A program made the translations under genes and the position numbers. The notes under the pieces were generated by a model. That model ran no database searches, was not told the origin of the DNA, and saw only the letters and a list, made by a program, of their open reading frames with translations. 64,000 bases of DNA from Rhynochetos jubatus (taxonomy: Eukaryota > Chordata > Aves > Eurypygiformes > Rhynochetidae), in NCBI GenBank assembly GCA_027574665.1, contig CM050677.1:2613273-2677272 (forward strand), written 5' to 3'. Each line of letters opens with the position of its first letter. Position 1 is the stretch's first letter. This document shows positions 22,201 to 32,800 of the stretch, piece by piece.

Positions 22201-23331
22201 TGCCCTCAAACTTATGGGATAGGTCAGCTTATGTTAATGTTTAGAAACACTGCATTGACACAAGGCTACATTGTTTAGAATTTAGTGCAGTGGGCTGAAA
22301 AAAGCATGAAATTGTGTTTTTACATACTGGTTTGGACGTTCCACTCCCTGGCGCGGTTCCATATCTAGAAGACATAAAGGTGATCAGCACACAGAATAAA
22401 GCACTTGTACCCAACACAGAGCAGTGGAGACACATTATAAAACCTGAACACCAAACACCATGTTCTGACAGCCCAGTGAGCATGGACATTGCCTCGTCTA
22501 CATAAACTGTCCTCTCCTGGTACGTTCAGTGTTACTAAAAACCCCCAATCGCATTTCTAGTTGTCATTAGTTACCCTGTGGCTGACAGACACGGGGCACA
22601 GCAGGGCAAGAGGAAGTCCTCCACTATTTTGTCGCTGCTACGCAAGTATCAAACAGATGAACTTTGTACTAGAGTGTTGTGTTCTGAAACACCCAGGATC
22701 AAAGTGTGAAGGTAACCGTAAGCCAATCTGCACACCCCTGGTGTTCCAGAGAGGTGCCAGGCACAGCAGTGGAGTTCTAAGAAAGAACTGGGATAGTCTT
22801 GGAAGGGCAAGTTCCCTGCAGTGAAAAACCCAGCTGCCTGCAAACCATCACAAAGATGTCAGCAGCAGAGTCCTCACAACAGGGTTTCTCTGTGGAAGCC
22901 CAGGCACCGCGTTCAGCTCTCTGCCGTGTTTAGCCAGGGAAGTGCCAGAACACTGAAAGCATCACAAACGCTCTATGGACTAAAACAGTAGCAGAAATGT
23001 CACCTGAAAGGAGTTCCTGGGATTCTATGGGATTGAGGAGCCCTGTGGGGAAAAAAAAAAGGTCTTAATTGCCAGAATTTGGTGTAATAGGATCTTGAAA
23101 AGTTACACTATTTGGAAACATTCCTTATATGTGAAAACTTGCTGAGATGCCACACAACTGATGGAGCTGTGTCTGCGTGCTACACATCACAAACCAGACA
23201 CCCCACCTTCGACAGAGCTAAGACGCAGTTGGTACGTCACCCAAAGTTTCCCCTGAGCAGAGGCAATTCCAAGGCTGCCGTGGAGTTTAGGTAGAAATAG
23301 AAAGGCTCTCGCTTCCTGACCCTCTGGAACA
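19246..23331. other. No recognisable gene; contains an AT-rich stretch at about 21055-21180
   Basis: I find no convincing protein-coding exon, RNA gene or known repeat here. Open frames are short and look random. 20998-21020 is a T run followed by a G run, and 21055-21180 is almost pure A/T. The right part (to 23331) is the left flank of ERV2. Confidence 0.5.
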
Positions 23332-23337
23332 CCCCCA

Positions 23338-23763
23338 TGTTGTCGATGGTTCATAGACCTGAAAGGAGAGATGGAGAGGAGGGATGAAGTTTCTATGAGG
23401 GGAGACGGTGGACTCAAGATTTCAAGAATCAAGAGTACCTTCCAGCCCCAGCCCCTTCATATTTATTCAGTTCAGTATACAGCAGCTGTTAATCGTTAAT
23501 AGATCTATGACATTTACATTGTTTCAACTACATGCTATATTGCAGGCAAAGCAGGATACAAAACAGGATTTGTATATGTGTTTATGTTTCACTTGTTTAT
23601 CTTTTATAACCAGGTGCATGTACCTAGAGCAGAGTACATGATCAGCCAAGTTCAGCAAGGGACTGCTTGCAGTCACGGTCCAAGGATACTTGCTTGCAAG
23701 ATCCTTTTCATGGCCTCTGGTTGCCCTGGTTCCATGGTGTGCTTTTATACAATCATTCCCACA
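23338..23763 (-). repeat. ERV2 3' LTR
   Basis: On the minus strand it begins TGTGGGAATG and ends GACAACA. A polypurine tract (minus-strand AAAAAGGGGGAAA, 23764-23776) lies immediately upstream. A TATAAAAG box is visible close to the start (about 23742-23749). Confidence 0.94.
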
Positions 23764-25687
23764 TTTCCCCCTTTTTGTTTTTGTTCCAACTTGTGTAACA
23801 TAAGCGAAAAAATAGCTGAGCGATTGTTATCTATTCGTTTTCGGTAGTTTTGGCGTCTCCAGGCTAAACACAAAAGGATAAACAAAAGAATTAATATACA
23901 GCAGAGTATCAATGTAGCCCCCCCTATAGCTTTTAGTTGCTTAAAAGGATTAAGGTTAGCGACCCCATCTGCAATAGATGATAGCAAATCTGTTCCAGAG
24001 AGCTTTGTTAATTGTTCGTTGAATGTTTCTCTAATATGAGCGTGCAAATCGATTATTTCAGCAGTAACATTACCATGATTCATCAAATGCCTTTTCACCT
24101 TTTCCCATGGAAAATGAGTTTGATTCCATGGTAAGGGTGTAACACAAAAGGTGCTAATATTCCAATCACATTTCAAGGTCAATTGTTTTTGAAGGCTTAC
24201 AATTTGATCACCCAACATGACAATTGCTGATTCAATGTCAGTTAATCTAGTATTTAACTGGGTATCAATAGTTTGTTGAGATGTCCACAGACGTTCCGAA
24301 TTCTCATGCCATTTCTGGACAAATTCCACAGTTTTTATACTCTGACGAAGGGCAACACTTGCTGCAGCGGCTGTAGCAGTTATGGTGATGATACCCACTA
24401 CAATCGCAATGATGAACCCTATCATTCTCTTCAATCTTCTCATGGTTTCTACAAGATGCTGCAGGATGGATGTTGAAGGAGAGTCTTGCCAAGGTCAGGT
24501 CATTTGGACTGGAATCCATGCAGCAGTTCTGGCTTTTAATATATACAAGCTATGTGCGGACATATTAAATTCTACAGAGGAATTGATACATGTATAGAAG
24601 GAACAATTGACACAAGATACGATACACTGTTTCATTCCAGATTACATTTCCAATCATTAGTAAATAAGGTAACCGCACACAGGCAGATATGAAGTGTGAT
24701 TCATTTCTTTTAAATTCAAAGTGTGTATTTTTCGCTGTCATAGTGATACATCCTTGCCAGGCGGACATGCTTCTTAATACTGTTATCAATTTCCATAAGT
24801 GTATCTGAATGGCCCTTCCGTCCATCCTCGGACTTGGAGGGGACATTCCTCCTCCATGCCATACAATGGAATCCTTGTGATGTGTATCAGAATAAATCGA
24901 TGCGTTCCCCCGATGCCACCGTAAATCACCTCCTTGACCTTTAATGCAGGCAGAGCCCATAGGGCTCCAATCAATGACACTCCATGGGAAGGATTAACCG
25001 ATACCCGCGCAACTTCTCCTCTACATTGTTCCCAATGGACCCATTCTGAAATGTGTGACACCGTAGGGGTGGTACAGGGGGGAGATAGGGCTAATTGGGT
25101 GTTATTGCTAAAATTTCCATGGAATCCATTTCCGGCCAGAATAAAGAAGACACTTTTTCCTCCTGCCTTGGTACCATGCCAAACGATTGAAAGCCATGGG
25201 CGTGTTTGGGGTTTTAGACAATGATGAACCCCGTTTCCTATACAAATAGGTATATTTTCAGATCCTACTTCATAATTTGGAATAACAGTTCCTTCTTCCA
25301 TTGGTTTTAGAGGTCCCGGAAATCATAAGGGCCGGGAAGCCAACTAGTGTCGTTAACATAAACAGGTACGACATCATCAAACCAATGTACCACTCGATTG
25401 AGTGGGGGGTTAGGAATATATGCCCAGTAAGTATAATTTCCCGATACCATACTTACCTGAGATATTATTGCAAGCATGGCCAAAAATAAATTTTAAGCAT
25501 TCATTGGTTGCCCAGCACGTATTACCATTTGTTGACCTTCATATGTGAGTCGTTTGATCTGACCCCACGTTGGCACTTCAGCCCTTCGGGTGTTTGGTAG
25601 TGGACGTCTCTGAACCGCCTTTCCCAGAGATAGTTGCTCCATCCACATAGCCGCGCCATCAGTGTCAAAACGAGGTCTTTTACTCAT
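23745..25687 (-). pseudogene. env: ERV2 env remnant (leader, SU in pieces, long open TM)
   Basis: The leader frame starts near 25687 (MSKRPRF). SU pieces are open at 25301-24786 and 24960-24565 in different frames, so SU is broken by frameshifts. The TM part is open from 24443 to 23745 (232 codons). It has an Arg/Lys-rich stretch, then a hydrophobic fusion-peptide-like segment (GFIIAIVVGIITITATAAAA), a heptad-like region, a C-x6-C loop (CDWNISTFC), and a membrane span (TLILCCILILLFILLCLAW) before a short basic tail. The loop has no third adjacent cysteine, so it is the betaretrovirus type and unlike that of ERV1. The TM frame ends inside the 3' LTR at its first bases. Confidence 0.88.
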
Positions 25688-25689
25688 GG

Positions 25690-26118
25690 CAAGGTTTTAT
25701 CTGTCGCGCAGGAATCCACAGGTTTTCCTGACCTGTGGAAATCTAAGCAAAACCTCGCCCCCATTTTAACAATTCTCCTTTTAACCATTCTCCGGAGAGA
25801 ATATCTTTATACCAAATAAGTTGTTTCAGATCTGATGAAGCCTGTTTAATCCAATGACGGTCAGCAGCTGTACTGCCGTCTTCTCTGGCGCTGCAAACAT
25901 TTAAAGTAAACAAAGCTCATTGCAGCGCCTGTCTAGGGGAGAACACATGCTCATCTCCTCCCTTTTGTTTTTTAAGCATTGTTTTCAAGGTCTGATTAGC
26001 CCGTTCAATAATTGCTTGGCCTTGAGGATTATACGCAATTCCTGTAACATGTTCAATTTGACATTGAGACAAAAAGGACTGTAATTTTGCCGACATGTAA
26101 GCCAGAGCATTGTCCGTC
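25690..26118 (-). pseudogene. pol: ERV2 pol remnant: second half of integrase only
   Basis: Minus-strand translation shows the central catalytic Asp region ([12 protein letters not shown], about 26105) and the Glu region ([13 protein letters not shown], about 26010). A frame change follows, and then the C-terminal integrase part with LIWYKDILSGEW and ENLWIPARQIK. At about 26119 it abuts protease directly, so all sequence for RT, RNase H and the integrase N-terminus has been deleted. Confidence 0.85.
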
Positions 26119-26700
26119 TTAATTTTTCAAGGGTAAACTCTGCGGCCAATCTTGCAGTGCTGTAATAGATACATCAGCACCTGTGTCCACTAAGCCAGCG
26201 ATTTTATGGCCGGCAATGTTTACTACCATTCGTGGATGATCATCTCCAATTATAGCCTGCCAGAATATGTGTTTTCCGGTGCTTCCCAATCCTCCTTCTC
26301 TTTTTGTTGGTGCTGGTTTTCCTTTTACATAAGGTAATAAGAGCAATTGTGCTACTCTTTGGCCCTTGTCCAAATAAATAGGCTTTTGTGTTGTCATCAA
26401 TAGCACAATTTCTCCAGCATAATCAGAATCAATTACGCCTAAGTGAGTAAAAACACCCTGGCTCGTAAGGCTACTATGTCCAGTCAACAGGCCGACCGTT
26501 CCAGCTGGCAAAGGTCCATGAATGCCTGTTTTAACTTGATAAACGCCCATGCCAGGTTGTAAGAAAATGTTTTGAGGTAAAGGGATATCTAATGCTGTGC
26601 TGCCTCTGGTAGCATGTAAGAGGCTAGAAATGGATTGTTGCTCTGACTGAGTGCTGCATATTCCTGACCATTGCTGACAGGGAACTGTTGATAGCTCGTA
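26119..26700 (-). pseudogene. pro: ERV2 pro remnant: dUTPase and truncated protease
   Basis: The frame 26550-26119 is open. It carries dUTPase motifs GLLTGHSSLTSQG, GVIDSDYAGE, the substrate-loop region ending QLLLLPY, and REGGLGSTG, followed by the protease active site LVDTGADVSI. The N-terminal part of dUTPase is visible up to about 26700. The protease ends after about 35 residues at the deletion junction with integrase. Confidence 0.9.
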
Positions 26701-26732
26701 TTGTTTGCTCGAGGGCCCTGAGCTGGGCCCGC

Positions 26733-29334
26733 TCAGGAGTTTCCCAAAAAAGGATTCCCATTTTTATCAAATACTGACCGACATTCATTAGTCCAATGTT
26801 TCTCTTTCCCACAATGCCTGCAAGGTTCACTAGGTAATTTTTTCTCAGGGGCACCAGACCCTTTCATGCACTTGGAAGTAGGCCATTTACAATCTCTACG
26901 CACATGTCCTTTTTTTCCACAATTGTAACAAATCACAGCTGAATTAGACTTTCTTAACGCTTGTGCTAATAAATTAGCTTGGAAAGTTGGAGAGCCTATG
27001 TCCATACAGGCTCACAGATATTCATCTAGAGGTGCTCGCTGAGCACGTAATGGTCTTAACGCTTTCTGGCATTCAGTGTTTGCATTTTCGAATGTTAATG
27101 TCTGTAACAGTATATCTCAAACTTCAGGTCGAGAAATAGCTCGATCGATAGCCGCTTTTAGGCGAGAGATAAAATCGGAGTATCTTTCTCCAGATGATTG
27201 AATGATTTTTGTGAAAGATTTGTCATTTTTTCCTGACACTTCTACCTTGTCCCATGCTTTTAAGCAACACAGTCGAACCTGTACTATTGTTGCATCATCA
27301 TATTGCATTTGTTGCTGGATCCCTACTGTCATGCTTTAACTCCGGCTAGCAAAATACCACAAAGCCGCTCTCACAAATCCCCCTCCCCTCCTCCAGTGGA
27401 GGGGAAGAATCGGAGGGAAAAGAAATAAGGAAGCTCGTAAAATTGAGATAAGAACTATTTACTAATTAAATCTAAATCAATATATACAGGTACTACTAAT
27501 AATAAATAATTAAAATAGTAGAAAATGTAATATATAGTACAATATATACACTATGATACAATATGATACAATTTCCCACCATCCACTGACCAATGCACAC
27601 CCAGATGTTGAGGGATGAAAATCAGACCCAGAGAGCCCGAGAACCACAGCCCGAGAGTGATCGCAGCCCAAGAGCCACGGCCTGAAGGCCAGAGCCCGGG
27701 AGCCTATGCAGCAGATTCCGAGCAAACCTTATCACTGATAACACGGCCAGAAAACTCAAAACAATCCACCAGCTCCCACACGAACGAGCCAGCACAGGAG
27801 TTGGCAAAGCAGCTAACGCAGGAGGGTTAGCAAGTGCCCAGAGAGACGAGCAAGGGAGTAAGGGAGAGAGAGAGAAGGGAAGAGTAATGGCTACTGGACC
27901 CTCTTCCCCACCCAAAGAGACCGTAACATGACGTACTATGGGATGAAATACTTCCTTGGTTAGTCTGGGTCAGCTACAGTATCCGAAGCGGACAAAAGAC
28001 CTTGAGTTAAGTACAAGCCATCCCCAGCACCAGCTGAGGCCTTATCAATGTTTTCACTTACTGTCCAGCAACAGAGTTCCCTGGCAACCAGAGTAAAGGG
28101 AGTTAGCCCTTTCCTGACTGAACCCAGCACACCTACCTATTGTCCTCTCCCTAATAATTGGTCAGCAGTAATTTGGACTTGTTGAGTATTGTAAATCTGT
28201 TCCATGTCCACCGCTTCATCGACTCACCAAGTTCTGAATTGCAAATATTGTTCTGCCTCCAATACTGTTCTCGTTATAGCCTCCCAATCGAAAGGTATTA
28301 GACGATGGGCAGTGGCTATGCCTGAGAGCACCCCTTTAACATAAGTGGAGTGCATTCCATAACATACAATGGCTTGTTTTAAATCTTTCATTGTTTTAAA
28401 ATCTATAGGGGTGTGTTCAAATTGCACATATCCCTGTGGAAATTCATTATTTCCCAGCATTTGTCATATTGTTACAGGAAAAATATTCAAAGGGACAGAA
28501 GGAGCATGCAAGGTAAAGTACTCCAATCCTCCCTCCTGGCTTGCTTGTTGTATCATTTTAGCAGTGACAGGTAACGGTTGCTGGACAACTGTTTTTCCCA
28601 CTGGCACTGAATCCTCGTACTGGGGTAGAGGAGGTGCCGTGGGAGTCAGTGCTCCGAAGTCAATTTTTGACTTGGATGACTGGATTTTCTTTTGAAATGT
28701 CATCTATTTTTCCAGCTACATTGTGTATTTGTGTTAATAGCTGCAGATATGTGGGGTTGTGCAATGTAGAAAAAGAACGTCTTTTAACGAGCTCCTCATC
28801 CTCTGAGTCCGTATTATCAAATAGAGAATTCAAATGATAATCGCTAATACTAGAACCAGTTTTTGCAGATTGAACAGGTTTAGGTAAAGAGATTTTCTTC
28901 AGTAATGGAGGGAGAGGGCGTTTTGGAATATCATCTGCAGTCTCATATCCCCGAGTATCAAGCCGATTCGGCTTAGCTGCCTCATGTTCTGAGTCATAAG
29001 GTTTCGATTTCGGGTCTGGTCGGTTCGCCGGCATTACGCTGCCTGAATCAGTTTGTAAGGGTTGCAATGCAAGCGAAACAAGGTTACATAAGGGCCAGAC
29101 TGTGGTAGGGATTGTGTCCCCGTTTTGATGAGCTCTTCGCAAAGCTCTAATGACCTGCTTCCATATTCTTAAGTTCAATTGAACTCTATTATTGGCATTA
29201 AACCAGTAACAATGCTTTCTAATATAGAAAAACAATTCTCTAAATGTACTTACTTTCACTTTTACCCCAGATGTCTTAAGCAATTTTCGTAATAATTGTA
29301 TATACTGACTTTCCGAGGATGGGGAATTCCCCAT
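26733..29334 (-). pseudogene. gag: ERV2 gag, split by a solo LTR
   Basis: The start ATG (29334-29332) opens MGNSPSSES, a myristoylation-type betaretroviral matrix. This frame is open for 224 codons to 28660. The gag frame then shifts to 28703-28464 (PTAPPLPQYE, a late-domain-like Pro-rich segment) and to 28460-28224 (capsid N-terminus). A solo LTR (27327-28131) interrupts capsid. Capsid resumes at 27332-27117 with the major homology region (SSGERYSDFISRL). Nucleocapsid at 27005-26733 shows CYNCGKKGHVRRDC and CRHCGKEKHWTNEC. Confidence 0.9.
27327..28131 (-). mobile_element. Solo LTR (family A) inserted in ERV2 gag, TSD CCTAC
   Basis: The 805-bp unit reads TGTGCTGGGTTCAGTCAGG to CATGACA on the minus strand and is flanked by CCTAC at 27322-27326 and 28132-28136. 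It is closely similar to 38931-39756 in the opposite orientation, and more distantly to 42056-42864 and 49847-50530. A 5-bp TSD and TGTG...ACA ends fit an avian class III (ERVL-like) LTR. It is younger than ERV2. Confidence 0.93.
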
Positions 29335-29441
29335 GACACCGCCTCCCTCTGTTTCCTGAAAATGCAACTTACCAAGGAGCTCCAATTTGTCTTTTGGTCC
29401 CACTCTGCCTGCATCCTTGTAGTATTTGCGTCTTCCTTCAG

Positions 29442-29459
29442 GTCCCTGTTCGGGCGCCA
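29442..29459 (-). other. ERV2 primer-binding site, tRNA-Lys3 type
   Basis: The minus strand reads TGGCGCCCGAACAGGGAC, two bases after the 5' LTR end. This is the Lys3 primer site known from lentiviruses and mouse mammary tumour virus. Confidence 0.93.
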
Positions 29460-29461
29460 CT

Positions 29462-29886
29462 TGTTGTCGATGGTTCATAGACCCGAAAGGAGAGACGGAC
29501 AGGAGGGATGAAGTTTCTATGAGGGGAGACGGTGGACTCAAGATTTCAAGAATCAAGAGTACCTTCCAGCCCCAGCCCCTTCATATTTATTGAGTTTAGT
29601 ATACAGCAGCTGTTAATCGTTAATAGTTCTATGACATTTACATTGTTTCAACTACATGCTATATTGCAGGCAAAGCAGGATACAAAACAGGATTTGTATA
29701 TGTGTTTATCTTTTATAACCAGGTGCATGTCCCTAGAGCAAAGTACATGATCAGCCAAGTTCAGCAAGGGACTGCTTGCAGTCACGGTCCAAGGATACTT
29801 GCTTGCAAGATCCTTTTCATCTTTGGCTTTTCATGACTTCTGGTTGCCCTGGTTTCATGGTGTGCTTTTATACAACCATTCCCACT
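29462..29886 (-). repeat. ERV2 5' LTR
   Basis: Compared with the 3' LTR it lacks 15 bases near 29705 and has an extra 14 bases near 29823 that look like a local duplication (CTTTGGCTTTTCAT). Its first base is A in place of T. TSD CCCCCA follows at 29887-29892. Confidence 0.93.
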
Positions 29887-29892
29887 CCCCCA

Positions 29893-32800
29893 GGCTCGCA
29901 ATTACAGCTAGGTACCCCGCGGAAGAGGTGCAAGTACAAGGAAACACTTGAGATTGTTCTCCCTCATTGCACCTGCACAACAGGCAACACACTTTAGGAT
30001 CTCATTCTTTTGCTGGAAGCAGAAGTTGTCTTTGGGAAACCCAATAGGAATCCCTTATGAACGAAACTTCTCGTTTGCATGCTTCGCCAGCTGGCAACCC
30101 TTGGCCGGTCCTCTGTAGCTGGCATGACGAAACCCCAGATTTCAGGTGTCAAGAATACCTGCCAGCCCCCTCCCTCAAACCTGAGAAACAGTCAGGCACT
30201 GAGAATCAGACTCTTTTGAGATGGGCACAGATTACCAGTTTACACAACAATGTGCATCTGTCCATACTGTAAAAGCAATAAAAGCAAACACATGTAACAA
30301 GGACTCTCTCCACCTAGAGGAAACAGGATCTACAAATTGGGTCTCAGACAAGCAGCCCCCAGAACAAACCCAATAGGATCATCTTCAAAGTTACCATTGT
30401 TGGAGTTTGAACCCCATGTCCCAGCAGGATGAAAAATGTAAGCCTGCTTTGGGACAGATGCATTAAAATCTACACCATTGCATCAAAAAATTACAGCTGC
30501 TTTAGCCAGAAAGACACAGTCTGAACGCCGCTGCAGCCTCATGTCCACAAACCACGTTAACGCACTGAAACCCCGACCAAGGAACACAGAGCTTTAGGGA
30601 CAGTTACACAGCGTCTGTTTTGCTGGTCGCTTGAGCTCTTCCCACAGGGATTCTCTTAACAATGACCGAGGAGTTCTTAGGAATCAGCGCCTTGTCATCT
30701 GTGTATTCTGGAAACCACATAAATACAGACAAACCATCAGTCATTGCATTAGAATGTATATTTCTATGTGATTGCACAGCACTTCAGAGCATCCCTTTAC
30801 AGACAGAACAGCAGAATTTTACATCACGCTCCTCAACGTCTTCCCAACACACCCACTGTACGTTTCCAGAAATCGTCAGGTTGGGTACTCCAACACAAGC
30901 AACAAAAGCTTTTTCATTGTTTTCAAATATTTGGAATGCCAAGGCCAGAACGGTCCCAAAGGTCCCTAAGGGAGGGTCTGCTAATGCGGGACGATCCTTC
31001 CCTATCGAGCTGAAGTGGCTTTTGCTTCTGGCAGGCCACAAACCCAGTCGATCTCTGCAGAAAGACCAACACAGCAAAGTCTCACCTGCATTACGCAGAG
31101 TCTAAAGCCTGACCAGCTTGCCCTGCAGCAAAGCCGGCCCTCAGCTACAGCATGAATACTCTGTGCCATGGCTTTCCAGGCTGTTCCCTAAACACCATTC
31201 CCCCTGTGCTGCTGTGCTCAAGACTGACAGAACACAGCAGACAGCCTGCCCACTGTCACCTTCCTGGAAGCTGAATCCATCACCAGCCCCACATCTCAGC
31301 TGTTCACTGCTCACGTGGAGATGGAAAGGAAACGGCCACTGCTCGAATCCAGATCACGGAAAGTTTGGGGGTGGGGGGAGGGTGTTGAGCTTGCTTTCAG
31401 AAGTTGGGCAGAGTGGCTCAAGCTAGTCATCTCATTTGAGTTAACCAAAAGGACGTGAATTCTGTTGGTTCACTTTTTGCAGAGCAGATACTCAAATGAA
31501 ATTCCTTATGAAGGCAGCCATGAAACGCCGTTCAGAAACAGCGTGTGCCTGAAGCTACCTGTGCTTTGCCTTGGCTTGCACCACGTGAAGCTTCTGAAGA
31601 GGAAAGCCATCTGACCTTTTACGTAAGGCCCAAACGAAAAATAACATTCACCCACGACACTAGGAGTGAGCAGTGCACTTAAAATGCCAAGATCTCTCAT
31701 GCAAATGGCTTTTCTATTGTACTTACATGTGCTAGTTATTCTCTTGCTCTCTCCAAACTACAAACCCTGTAAAACCCCTACTCTCAGCCTGTCGTTCTTC
31801 TCACACTGACACGAGAAAAGGGCATCTGGAAACCCATTTCTAAACGGGGAAGCCCGTTATCTCCCTGGCCTGAAACATCGGTGTCCAGGTGTCAGGGCTG
31901 TGTGACACCTGGGGTAGCAGCAAGGACGCTCTGGCGTATGTGCAACATGTTCCCAGAGCTCTCTGCTGCCATCCACACAGCTCATCACCCAGGACAGAAG
32001 GGCCTGTGACTGCCATGTCCTTCTCACTTGGCCTTCCCAGAGCAAGCCACGCCGTGACCCAAGAGCTTTGCCCCTCCCCATCTCCCATGCACGGCCAGAA
32101 ATGGTGCTGGCACCACTGAGCTCCTGCAGGATATGAAGAAAACCTGTCAGGCAGAGGTTGCGTCCTGCTGGTGGGCTTTGAGTGCGCCCTGGTGAAAACG
32201 CTGACGCCAAATGGTGGTACACAAGAAAAAGCTCCAGCATAAAGATGCTTCGAAGACACGCGCAAGAGACCTTGACTGTGCCCTCACCTGTGCAGGTAGG
32301 GCTGTTGTCAGAAGGAACCAGACAGAAACCAGCCGGAGGTGGCAAAGTCCCAGCTAAACAGTGCCAACTCAGCTAACAAATATGCATCAAGCGTGCTCGC
32401 ACAGGGGGTTCAAGGGAACAAATACTCAGAGTGAACGGTAACAGGCGACCTCATGGCCAAAGCCAGAAAGTTTTCAGACTGTAAAAACGCAGATGTGAGT
32501 AGTCTTAGACTGCATATACGGAATCAAGAATTGTAACATGACGTCCTTCTCAGGCTCCCAGCTCAGAGGCACCTTTATGACCAGCAATAAAGAGGGGGTT
32601 TAGCTAGTGTGTACGTCTGCTGCCTTCTTCCCTGTACCCACATGTGAACTAGAAGTGCAAGCATATCCGATTTGGTAAAAGCTCGTGTCACAGCCAAAAC
32701 TCTGAACAGTTATGATGATCCTTACTCAGATACTTTTTCTTCCTTCGATATGTAACCAAGCACACTCCCCCATGCCCACAGTCTTTCCACCCAGCTCTCC

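Larger units (their letters stand above)
23338..29886 (-). mobile_element. ERV2: betaretrovirus-like provirus on minus strand, most of pol deleted
   Basis: The LTRs at 29462-29886 (5') and 23338-23763 (3') flank the element, and the 6-bp duplication CCCCCA lies at 23332-23337 and 29887-29892. The primer site is tRNA-Lys3. Read on the minus strand the order is gag (split by a solo LTR), dUTPase-protease, then directly the second half of integrase, env and LTR. Reverse transcriptase, RNase H and the integrase N-terminus are missing. By eye the LTRs differ by about 13 substitutions plus a 15-bp and a 14-bp indel. The 5' LTR terminal base is changed (AGTGGG in place of TGTGGG). Confidence 0.95.

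Noticed and set aside
31857-32345. 162-codon minus-strand open frame
   Set aside because: Overlaps another 141-codon frame on the same strand; no domain, no splice-site pattern and no start context to support it.
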